From assembly GCA_900088475.1 (NCBI GenBank), contig FLMG01002846.1:33151-52915 (forward strand): a stretch of 19,765 nucleotides of DNA, read 5' to 3'. How positions within the stretch are numbered: the first letter of the stretch is position 1; each line of letters opens with the position of its first letter. The notes under the pieces are model-generated. The model had not been told where the DNA came from. It made no database searches and saw only the letters and a list, made by a program, of their open reading frames with translations. The stretch comes from Hyphochytrium catenoides (taxonomy: Eukaryota > Sar > Hyphochytriomycetes > Hyphochytriales > Hyphochytriaceae). Position numbers and translations under genes: made by a program. Below are positions 1 through 9,490 of the stretch, in pieces.

Positions 1-32
<32 letters not shown>
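1..32. repeat. (TC)n microsatellite at the left edge
   Basis: An uninterrupted TC dinucleotide run of 32 nt opens the window and may continue to the left. It lies in the spacer upstream of the MED9-like gene. Confidence 0.95.
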
Positions 33-34
<2 letters not shown>

Positions 35-251
35 CTTTCTCTCTTCACTTCCGTTCATAGTCTCTAAAATTCAGTTCGGTCTCTCTTTTGAGAGACATCC
101 TTCCCTATATAGTCGCATTATTGTATATTTGTAGTTTTCTCAGTAGAACGGCAAGAAATTTATGTGCTAATAGCTCCTGTAGAACATTACCCTTATATCG
201 TCGCATAATATGAGATCGATTGTGTCATCATAGATTCCAAAGATTTCTCAG

Positions 252-336
<85 letters not shown>

Positions 337-668
337 GCGCCTCTCCTTTTAGGTATTCCCTCTCATTCTGACAAGAAAGAGGAACGATAGAGAAAGGAAA
401 ACAAGGAAGAGGGAAGGGAAACAACCAGTGGCAAGAGAGTGGCTGCCCAAGGAGGAGACGCTGGCAGTAAGTCAGCTGAAAAGCTCGCGCTGGACGGAAG
501 AAGTGGAGCACATAGATATTAGCCCGCTCTCCCTTCCTTGCTCTGGCCCTCTGAACTCTTCTTTCCTGGCAGAGTTTTCTCTCTCTGTGGCTGAAGTTAT
601 GGCTTGAGGTCCAGCAGCAGCCGGTTCACCATCAGCTCAGGGCAGCACGGGACCTGGTCGCCAGAGTC
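33..668 (+). promoter_or_regulatory. 5' flank and leader of the MED9-like gene
   Basis: Apart from the CT repeats I see no gene here. The stretch 350-668 is less repetitive and probably holds the promoter and 5' leader. A minimal upstream ORF (ATG GCT TGA, 599-607) lies about 60 nt before the chosen start codon. No TATA box or initiator can be assigned with confidence, and an upstream gene's 3' end cannot be excluded at the left. Confidence 0.35.
248..338. repeat. (CT)n microsatellite, slightly interrupted
   Basis: About 90 nt of CT repeats with a few CTTT and CGCT interruptions. On the complementary strand it reads as an Arg-Glu repeat ORF, which is an artefact. It lies upstream of the MED9-like gene. 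Confidence 0.93.
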
Positions 669-1239
669 ATGGAGAACCTGCCGAGCCCGGAGGAGGTGGA
701 AGAAGTAGGGCTTAAGTCCGGCGCTTTCCTCGTCTTGTCTCTCTCTTGGTCTTGTTATCTCTCTGATGGATCTCTGTCTCTTTCCTCCTATCTGTCTCTC
801 TCCTCACTCTCTCTCCCTTTCGCTTCCTCTTCTTTCTAATCTCTGAGTCGTGCCGTTAGCACAACCCCCGTGCTTTCTCTACAAGCCTCCCTCTGATCTC
901 TCTCTTGCTCTCAATCTCTCTTTCTCTCTTTCACGCTCTTTCTCTGTTCTCTTTTTCCCTCTCTCTCCCCTCTCTCACCTTTTCGGCTCTTTCTTATCTA
1001 GGCCTTCAACCTACTGCCTCTCCTAGGGCAGGCACTGGAGGAGATGTTGAACTCAGAGAATGTCCTCCGTGCAGGAGACATAGCAGCCAAAGTACGAGGC
1101 ACAAATAGGCGATAACGTCTGCTCTCTCCTCTGCTTTTGCTCTCTCTGTTCTTTCCAGACTCTAGTCTCTTCTTGAGCCCTCTCTCTTCTCCAACAACTC
1201 TCTTAGGAGTATTCTTGCCTTCCCGGATCCCTCCCTGTC

Positions 1240-1287
<48 letters not shown>

Positions 1288-3307
1288 CGTGCGCACAGAT
1301 TGAAAGAGCGATGCAAATCCATCTCCATTACCTTGTCTCTCCTCCTATAGGCTTCCTCTCTTTTTCAACTAATGTTCTCTGTCTGTCCCGGTTCATTCTT
1401 CAAGCTACTTATTGGTAACCTTCTTGCCTTCTCTCTCTGCGTCTATTTTTCTCTTTCCTCTTTTTTACTTTCCTTGTTATCTCTAGGCAGCAGAGCTCCG
1501 GGCCAAGTTCGACAGCGCTCTCTCTCTTCTTCTCTCTCTCCCGGGGATTGATGACTCAATACACTCCCAGCAGTTGATGATTGAGAAGGCGAAACGCATG
1601 GTTAGAGTTAAGAAGTAAGTAGTGGATGTATGAGCCCCAGCAAGCCAAGCAGCTGCATGGCAAGAGAGAGAAGGGTGAGGTGGAAGGAGAGAGAGACTGA
1701 GAAGAATAATGTTTACTTCGCAGAAAACGTACCTGAGAGAGAGAGAGGCGCCAGGAAAGAAACGAAAGTGCGAAGGAAAGGTTGGGGAGAGTCTCTTACT
1801 ATGCTAAGAATTAGGGGCAAATAGGGAGGTAGAAAGATCGAGAGATGAGAGAGAAACACCACTACCTCTCACCCTTGCTCCTGTACCAGTTCTGCCTTAC
1901 TTGTCTGCTTTTATCCATGACTCTCTCTCTCACGTTTCCTCTCTTTCTTGCTCTCTCCTGTCCTCTCAGCGATCTTCTAGCCAAGTACCGTGAGTCTCCG
2001 CTGATGGCGTCAGCAGTTGGCAGACAGAAGATAGACCAAGAAGCTCCTTTAGGGCTCATTGAGAACGGCCAACTGATGAAGACACCAGAGGCCATGGAGG
2101 GAGACGGAGAGGGAGAGGAACAGTTGCTAGATCAAGATCATGACGAGCTGATGCAGGACGAGCCAGAGGAAGAGGCAGAAGGTCACTCTCTTCTCCCTCG
2201 TCCTCATCTCTCGTCCTCTTGTTTTCCTTGGATGGCACTCTTGTCTCTTGGCAGCTTTGCTCTGCAGCTCTTCACTGTCGTGGCCCATACTTTTGCCCTC
2301 AACACTCTTATCCTGTCCATATCCCAGTGTCCTGCTTATCATCCTCTATATCGCCTCCTTATTGGGAGGCCGCCTGACCTTGGTCTCTCGACCTCACCTC
2401 TCTGCTTTGTCCTTCTGCTCTCTCTTTCTCTCTTTTGATATCGTTTCCCATGCACTCAGAGAACGGTGTCTCTGCAGAAGGAGAAGAGAGCTCTGCATTG
2501 AGTGAAGGAAAAACAGAGGACGCTCTTCTGGCAATGAACGGTGGCGCAGGGCTGGAACTCTTAGGAAAGGTAAGGTGCCTTCTAAGTGCTGCCTTTTGAG
2601 AGTAAAGGTAGACGCTTCGGTCTCACAAGGCCGGTCATTCCCTTCAGGACAAAGGGGAAGATAACGACCTCCATCTGGGAGAGCCACGAGCGAGCCTTTC
2701 TATGGAGATGGATCAGGGTCTTGCGGTGGAAGATTTGGCAGGGTTAGGGAGCTCTCCGAATGTCGATGAGCAGGGCTTTGGTGCAAACTTTGGTGTCGCC
2801 CAGTCTGACGCGATGCAGATAGAGGAAGGAGGAGAAGAAGAGCCAAAAGATGCAGCAGATGAAGGTGTTTCAGTTGAAGACTTAGCAGAAGACCTAACTA
2901 CCTCTCCTGCTGAGGGAGAGGAGGGCCAAAAAGCTCCAGAGGCGGGAGAAGGAACAGTGGATCTCTCTCTTGAAGACGAGGAAGGGGACAATAAAGCACT
3001 TCAGATGCCTGTCGTGTCTACTCCACTGGCCTCTATGACGCCTCTCCCTAGCACTTCTCCTGGGGGAGAGAACCTTCTGCTGGAAGGTGGCATGGAAGGC
3101 GGTCTACGGTCGAGTGTGCAAGGATTGGATGCAGGACTCCTTACGCCGTCAATGTATGGTCCGATGACTCCGGGCTTGGATACGTCTGGCCTAGGACTGG
3201 GGACTCCCCGAGAAGGAGAGGGAGGCACGCCAGGGGAGGATATGACAGCAAATCTTGCGGCTCTGTCAGGGGAGAATGAGATATTAAGTCCTGGTATTAT
3301 TGAATAG
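669..3307 (+). CDS. MED9: Mediator complex subunit 9 (MED9) homologue with long acidic C-terminal tail
   Basis: MED9 is a subunit of the middle module of Mediator, the nuclear coactivator bridging transcription factors and RNA polymerase II. Proposed exons: 669-704, 1002-1091, 1487-1614, 1970-2181, 2460-2569 and 2648-3307. Frame is kept across all five junctions, giving 411 residues. The MED9 core spans about residues 13-98: FNLLPLLGQALEEML, then LRAKF....LSLPGI, then VRVKNDLLAKY. This follows the order of the human protein (FLPL, LKSKF..MPGI, VRTKNELLQKY) and is predicted coiled-coil. Residues about 100-411 are a low-complexity tail rich in Glu, Asp, Gly, Ser and Pro with no known domain; human MED9 is only about 146 residues. 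Donor 4 (GTCACT) is weak but frame-correct. The gene is convergent with the ALKBH8 gene. The family call rests on the core motifs; the tail is inferred from one long last exon. Confidence 0.8.
1239..1282 (+). repeat. (CT)n tract in intron 2 of the MED9-like gene
   Basis: A CT run of about 40 nt inside the intron 1092-1486, on the sense strand. Confidence 0.9.
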
Positions 3308-3652
3308 ATGGGTTTTCTATCAAAGATCTTTCTCTCTTCTCTCTCTCTCTGGCACCATCTTCTTCTGCTTTGCCCCTGAGGGAGTCTTCTTCGGTTTGTC
3401 CTCGACCGGGACCCATCTTCGACCATATGCTTGCCTACTTCTCCCGTCATCAGGGGCAGTGATTCCTTTCTCTCAGCCTCCGACACGTCCGACCGAATCT
3501 CACTAACCAGTAGGTAGAGCGCGGCCAATCTCTTCTGAAGGAGCTTCTCGGTCTCTGGAAAATGCTTCATCTCGCCTCTCTCCTATTTCTCTGTCTCCCG
3601 CCAAGATGCAATATCTCTTCCTTTGTCTATGAGTTTTGGTCTATGCTATCCG
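3308..3652. other. Convergent spacer between MED9 and ALKBH8 genes, with an antisense open segment
   Basis: 345 nt between two convergent stop codons. It should hold both 3' untranslated regions. On the minus strand, 3320-3570 is unexpectedly open in two overlapping frames. One starts at an ATG (3570) and begins MKHFPETEKLLQKRLAALY, a helix-like segment. The other is a Lys/Arg-rich stretch (YGRRWVPVEDKPKKTP) ending at TGA 3322-3320. I recognise no family. It could be a small minus-strand gene with an unresolved splice, or chance openness opposite a pyrimidine-rich 3' UTR. Confidence 0.3.
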
Positions 3653-6600
3653 CTACTCTGCTCTGACTCGTCTAATCTTGACGCACCAGTTACCCCTATC
3701 ATAGTCACAAGAGAGAAGCTGAAGCCCTTTAACTCTGCTCACAAGCTCTTCCACTTCCTCTTTCTCGTATAGATGGCAGTACCGCTGAACCACCAGTGTT
3801 CCCTTCGTCTCGTCCGGCGTAGCGTGAGAACAACTGAAAAGGGGAGAGATAGAGCGGCAGAGTTAGGGTGAGAGGAGTGGTGAAAAGAGGAGACAACACC
3901 CGACTGCGAACCACCTTGCGAGATACGAACTCACCTGATCTCTTTGTCTATATATTTCTTTTGCAGATTCCAAGGCACCATCTGGTCTTGAGCTGTAAAT
4001 TGTCGGCGCGAATCTGCCTCCTAGGAAGCCATAATCGGTGGCAGGAGAGCATAGGGTGAGAGAGGACACAGTTGCTGAGTAAGGAGGAAAGAGCATACGC
4101 TTAGGAGAGAGAGACTCATCGAAGTTTGTCAGCTCTAAGCGTCTTCACATAGAGGAATAGGTAGCGGAAAGTGGGAAGCAGGAGATTAGCTGACTCTTGG
4201 GGAAGGGCAGCTTTTTACCTGCTGGTAAGCCCAGACATGCAAGGCGATGAAGCCTCCAATCCTCACAATTCTAGCCAGCTCCCGCAGAGCTTGTAGTCGA
4301 TGCGCCTCAGTGGAGAGATGATGCAGGACCGCTGCAATGGAGGGTTTCGTAAGGCGAAGGATGGATGATGATCTTGAACACAATGACCGAGAGAGAGAGA
4401 AGAATAGAGCAGATGCACCAACGCCATAACTTGCCTATACAGATAGCTGCATCGAATGCTGACGACCGTAGCGGAAGCTTCAACGTATCAGAAGCAAAGA
4501 CCTCGTAAGCTCTAGAAACAAAAGAAAGAAAGATCAAAGTATGCAGTCATCAGTTTTGAGGCCCGCCCAGTAAGAGAAGAGGACTATCCTAAGCGAACCT
4601 TAAGGCAACAGACGAAGCTCACATTCTCTCTTCCCTGGGGTTGTCTAACGCTCTTAGCACCGTCGCGACCAAGACCAAACTCTGCCGTCTTCTTACAACG
4701 GCCATTCTCTCCCTGCTTTCTCACCATGACCGTCTACTTCGTTCTTCTGCCACGCTTAGTTCCCTACTTCATGTCGCTCCAGCGCTCTACGCGTCTTACC
4801 TGTCGCGACAGATCTCAAGGAGCTTAGTGCTCCTATCTGTGCCCATCATAAATAGTTCGGAGTTCACTCCCATGTACTTGCCGTTCCCAGTGCCAATGTC
4901 GGCAACTAGACTGCCGCTCGGCAGCTCCATCAGAAATCTCTTGACGCTTGGCCAGGGTGAGTGGCGCGTGTGGGACCAGTGAGGCGCGATAGAGTCGTAA
5001 ATATTATGTACATGCTCTTTTTCTAAGGCGGTGGGAAGGACTAGCTCTGGAGGGAGAGAGGAGGAGTAGGTTGAGGGTCCGTCTGGCGAGTCGTCCAAGA
5101 TCTGATAGACCGGGGAACGGCCGAGTGGAGAGAGAGGCAGTTAGTCAAGCAAGAGGAGGAGAGGAAGCGAGACGATGAGAGCAGTAAGAGAAGCAGCTAA
5201 CAGAAGGAATAGAGGATATATATGTAAAGCAGAGAGAGAGAGAGACACACAGAGAGAGACACACAAAGAGAGACAGAGAGAGGGAGAGAGACACAGAGAC
5301 AGAGACAGAGACGGAGGGAGGGAGAGAGAGTGCGGTCAAGGAAGTGGATAAAGAGATTGGAATGACAGCGTTCAACTATCCAGAGCCAGAGCCTACGTAT
5401 GGTCAAGGTAGCAACCTTTCTATAGGTGAGTGAGATTCTTCTTCCTCTGGGAACAATGTTCCCGTCTACTTTGTCTGTCTTTCTATAAGCAATTCCGTGC
5501 TTCCAGCTATAACGGGCCTCGCCTGTCATAACAAGGAGAGACCGCCTGCGCAGCTCCACTGATTTGTGACGACCTTGAAGAGGAGATAGAAGGCGTAATG
5601 AGTAATTGTGGCAGAGGGAGAAAATAGTGATTTGTTTGTTGAGAGCAATGGTCTGGGAAAGAAAGAGACAGCAAGAGGAGAGAGTCAGACACGGTGAAGA
5701 GAAAGAGACACCCATCGACTGACATATGTGTGCGGAGCAGTTAGAAGGACAGGCAGAGAAGAAAGTGAAAGAAGTGAACTAGGAAGTGGACTTCTCTCAC
5801 CATCATAATATCTAAAATCCATGACGTAGGAGGAGGAGAGAGAGAGGACTGCCACCCAGTCATCGAATGCTGTATGTGTGTCTGTATGAGGAGCAATGCC
5901 GAGGCCAGGCGTGTACTCATTAATGGTTAGCTGGTCAGGGCATTCGTGCCTAGAGGTAAGAGAGAAAAGTCAGAGAGTGCGTCAAGAGAGAAAGAGAGAG
6001 AGACGAACTCAACAAGGGCGAGAGATGCAAAACGAGAGACTTCTGGTGAATCTCCTGGCAGGTGGCAGTTAGAGTTACAGAGCGGACGAGGAGAAGAGAA
6101 AGAAAGAGAGGCAGAGAGGCAAAATAGAGAGAGAGGGATGAGTGAGCAAACAGAGAGACAAAGCAAAAAAGAGAAAGAGATCGGCTGAGAAGAGAGACAC
6201 TAAAGAGTCAAACGCATAGCAGGGCCAGCACTCTACCGTGGCAAATGCTCTCTCATTCTCTCTACGACATACTCCTGATATTCAGGCAGCGGGCCCAGAG
6301 GAGAGGAAGGGTCGACCCTCCTTGTTCTATAGTTAAACTCATAGCCATAGTGCTGCACCCGTCTCTGGATACCGCTCAACCATTTCTGTTTGTCGATGGA
6401 GAGAAGGAGAGACGCTTCTTCCTCTTCGGTGATGAAGTCCGGGAGGAGGAGGAGACCGGGGACCTGGCGGAGGAGAGGAGAGACAGACAGACAGACGGGA
6501 GACCCAGGAGCAGGGAGGAGGATATGGAAAGAACCAAGAGAGAAAGAGAGACGGAATTATCGCCATGTTAGATGAGAGAGAGAGAGAGAGGGTTTTGACA

Positions 6601-7982
6601 GCGAAAGGAAGAGAGAGACCCCTTCCAAATAACAAGGAAGAAGCGTGTGCTAGGATAATGTCCAGTCATGTTAGAGAGACTCGTAGCGTGATGGGGGAGA
6701 GAACTGACTTCGACATGAGCCGTCACGGAGACATCTTCCACTTGATCATCAGAAGAAAGAGACGGCGGCGGTTCTGCGGCAAACTGAACCACAAGCTTCC
6801 TTGTCTTTTTCTCTCCAGAAGAAGAGAGAGAGAACTCCTTTCCCTCTAATGCCTCTTTTGCTGTCACAGCTTCCTCCACTGACAGAAGAGAGACGGTGGC
6901 GAAGCTCTGTGCATAACGCAGATAGAAAAAGAGTGAGTCCCGTCCGTGAGCTTACCAATAGCATGCGTAGGAAGAGGGTCAAGAACAGAGAGAGAGACGG
7001 AAAGGATAACGTCGATGGGAGGCCAAGACCAAGCGATCCTGAAAGAAATGGTCTCGATCGGTTCCATGAACCGTCAGAGTCGAGGAAGAGACGCAAAAGG
7101 GGCAGAACAGAGAGAGAGAGAGAGAGAAAGAGAAGAATAAAGGAGTCAGAGAAAGACAATTAGAAGGAGAGCAAGAAGGAGACCGAGATCGAGAAGAGGA
7201 GAGACTGGGAGAGAAAGAAAGAGAGAGACAGATAGAGAGAGAGAGAGAGAGAGAGCAATGCAAGTGGGGAAAGAAGAGGAAGAGAGAGAGAAAACCATAG
7301 CACGAGAGAAGAGACAGAGGGGCACAAACCAGAAGCAAAAACCACGGAGCGAAGAAGATGAGTGATAGGACCCTGGGGCCGCCGAGAGACTTGTTACCTT
7401 CTTCTCTTCAACGTAGACGCGCTCTATGCCTCGTCCTCCTACTCCCTTCTCCCTAAAGAGTGCGGCGATATTCTCCTGAACTTCCTCAATAATGAGAGAG
7501 AGAGGAGTACCCGCTTCTTCTCTTTCGGCCTCTGCCCTAACATCTCTACAGTTGGCTAAGTAGAGGTACCGGGTCGGCACACTTAGATCCTGGGGTAAGA
7601 AAGAATGGGGGAAGAGAAATAGAGAAACATTACGAGAGAGAGACAGAGAGAGAGAGTATGGGCGAGAAGGCGGGCAAGAAGAGAAGGAAAGAGAATGAAA
7701 GGTGAGAGGGAAGGAGCCAGAGAGGCACCCAACGACGTCAGCGGGGAAGGATCACGTGAAGAGAGAGAGAGAGAGTGAGAGTTAGAGAGAGAAAAAGGCA
7801 AAGAGGATCCGGAAGACAGAGAGGTCGAGAGAGGATACGTGGTAAGACCTCGGCACCTAATGGACAGCTCATGACACAGAGAGAAGGGAAAGACACAAGT
7901 GAATGTGACGGCACAAAGAGTGGAGAGAGCAAGGGACATACGCACACCGACATGGACAGGGAAACAGGCTAACAGAGGCGAA

Positions 7983-8039
<57 letters not shown>

Positions 8040-8073
8040 GGGATAGAGGATGAGAAGAGAGAGACAGGGAGAC

Positions 8074-8105
<32 letters not shown>

Positions 8106-8205
8106 CCAGACAGATATCCCTGGCCGCTTCTATCCTAACCTTGGGCTTCTTCAGTGCTCTCTTATCCTTCCGCCCTTGTGGACAGACCTTTCCTTCTTCA
8201 GCCAT
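3653..8205 (-). CDS. ALKBH8: ALKBH8 homologue: RRM + AlkB dioxygenase + TRM9-type tRNA methyltransferase
   Basis: In characterised ALKBH8, the methyltransferase (with TRMT112) converts cm5U to mcm5U at tRNA wobble uridines, and the AlkB domain hydroxylates mcm5U. Exons in transcript order: 8205-8140, 7589-7398, 6906-6709, 6463-6237, 5949-5801, 5573-5416, 5101-4800, 4511-4435, 4331-4219, 4020-3935 and 3833-3653. All ten junctions keep frame, giving 582 residues (human about 664). RRM: RNP2-like YLYLAN (30-35), RNP1-like KSFATVSLL (from 86). AlkB: GYEF (192-195), TINEY (236-240), iron ligands H249 and D251 (PHTDTH) and H303 (WKHGI), candidate 2-oxoglutarate arginines R323/R329. Methyltransferase: [11 protein letters not shown] (396-406), D419, IAVLHHLST, then QDQMVPW and DRGNWCV near the C-terminus. 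An in-frame TGA lies upstream of ATG 8205 with no intervening ATG, which supports this start. Weak donors: GTTAGG (intron 1) and GTTGCT (intron 6). Intron 8 is GC-AG. Confidence 0.9.
4332..4434 (-). other. GC-AG intron in the methyltransferase part of ALKBH8
   Basis: 103 nt. The donor reads TATAG|GCAAGTT, the classic strong context of GC introns, and the acceptor is TTGCAG. The split codon G+CG gives Ala and restores [11 protein letters not shown], the conserved methyltransferase segment. No GT donor nearby does this. Confidence 0.85.
5231..5330. repeat. GA-rich tract with GAGACACA variants in intron 6 of ALKBH8
   Basis: Imperfect (GA)n with ACAC insertions on the plus strand, so CT-rich in the sense of the minus-strand gene. 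It lies in the intron 5102-5415. Confidence 0.85.
7205..7257. repeat. (GA)n tract in intron 2 of ALKBH8
   Basis: Interrupted GA repeat on the plus strand within the intron 6907-7397; CT on the sense strand of the gene. Confidence 0.85.
7981..8105. repeat. (GA)n compound microsatellite in intron 1 of ALKBH8
   Basis: About 120 nt of GA repeats with AAAG, GATA and GACA interruptions, in the 550-nt first intron (7590-8139). Confidence 0.88.
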
Positions 8206-8705
8206 CTCAGCCGCCCCCGGCCCACTTTCTCCCTCGCTCTGTTCGTAGAGCACTGCAGCTCAATATATTGTCTCTATTCAAAAGAGAGAGAAGAAAAGAA
8301 GGGTGAAGTCACTCTTGCAGAGCTCAAGAGCTTCTCATAAAAGATACCGGCAAGGTAACAGCAGGTGAACGGGAGAGGAAGGACGATGAAGAGGAGAAGC
8401 AAAGTAGAGAGAAATGAAACAGAGAGAGAGAGACACGAAGAGAGAGAGAGAAGAGAGGAGGATGTAAGATGAGAAGCAAGCGAGAGAAAAGAAACAGAGA
8501 GGAGAGGAGAAGAGATGATGGCTGGAGCAGGAAGGGACAGAGGGGATTATCATGACCAAGAGAAAGGGCACAACCTAAGTTTGGGGGAGTGGTCATGCCT
8601 ATTCTTGATCCGATGCCAGTAACACTGCATAGTTATCAATATGATCAATCCTATCCGGAACCTATACCTAGTACAGTTCAGGCTCCATCATCAATGCACT
8701 CAACA

Positions 8706-8710
8706 CTGTC

Positions 8711-8762
<52 letters not shown>
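8706..8762. repeat. (CT)n microsatellite in the divergent spacer
   Basis: About 55 nt of CT repeats with single CCC and TTT interruptions, upstream of the TMEM245-like gene. Confidence 0.93.
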
Positions 8763-8920
8763 CTACTGTCCACTTCCCGCTGATTGGCGATTTCCTCCTC
8801 CTGGCGTTTCGCTCTGTCTCTCTCTGTGCTTGCATTGGTCATCCTTGTTACTCTCAGTGACCAGGATCTGAAGTTTCTTTCCTCAACGTAGCAAACACAC
8901 AGCTGTTTTAACTCTCCCCA

Positions 8921-8942
8921 ATCTCTCTCTCTCTCTCTCTCG
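8921..8942. repeat. Short (CT)n tract upstream of the TMEM245-like gene
   Basis: About 21 nt of CT repeats. It is followed by two similar segments built around CTCGCTGTCTTTCTT (8939 onward and 8986 onward), a short local duplication. Confidence 0.85.
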
Positions 8943-9169
8943 CTGTCTTTCTTTCTCTCCCTAAAACACTCCTCTCTCTCGCACTCGCTGTCTTTCTTCT
9001 CTCCCTACTTCTCTCGCTCTTTGCCATCGCTGATAACGAGGCACTTCGTGAGTGCAGCGCCGACTGCAGGAAGGGAAGAGAGAGAATGAGACCCCTTCAG
9101 AAGAGGCGCTAAGTCTTCTCCTCTCTTTCTCCTCTCCACTCACGTCTCTGTTCCTTCCCCAAGCTCCTA

Positions 9170-9441
9170 ATGGACTCTACCGGCAGCTTGGCTGAACCTT
9201 CTTATGAGGAGTCTCTACCTCCTCAGCCTTCAAGAGGAGACTTGGCCGCGGGAGAAGTTAAGAGAGAGAGAGAGGAGCCAGGAAGTTCAGTCTCTCCACG
9301 CCACATGCTGTCCTATCCGCTGTATGATGATGAAACGGAAGGCGAAGAAGACGACGAAGGAGAGGAGGAGGACTCTCCTCCTTCCCAGGCAACCAGCAGT
9401 CTGATTATCTTAGTAGTGGCACAGGTAAGACCGAAAAAGAG

Positions 9442-9490
<49 letters not shown>

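Larger units (their letters stand above)
8206..9169. promoter_or_regulatory. Divergent spacer between ALKBH8 and the TMEM245-like gene (likely bidirectional promoter region)
   Basis: 964 nt without a convincing coding exon. The left part (8290-8530) is purine-rich on the plus strand, like introns of minus-strand genes, so ALKBH8 may have a spliced 5' leader. The right part (8706-9000) is CT-rich, like plus-strand sequence. Between them, 8590-8705 is a non-repetitive, more AT-rich island containing the direct repeat ATCAAT-ATG-ATCAAT (8635-8649). It is the most likely place for promoter elements. Its short plus-strand ORF from 8595 runs into the CT repeat and has no family resemblance. Confidence 0.45.

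Noticed and set aside
248-511. Arg-Glu repeat protein on the minus strand, and similar Ser-Leu or Arg-Glu ORFs throughout the window
   Set aside because: They are translations of (CT)n/(GA)n microsatellites. They have no independent start context or homology and lie in introns or spacers of the four genes.
1300-1414. An extra MED9 exon between CACAG and GGTAACC
   Set aside because: Including it shifts the frame into the next exon and would interrupt the MED9 core; skipping it gives a core that aligns well with the known family.
4800-5098. Stand-alone TRM9 methyltransferase starting at 5098
   Set aside because: The codon at 5098 is TTG, not ATG, and CAG lies just before it at 5104-5102. The AlkB exons upstream join in frame, so this is an internal exon of ALKBH8.
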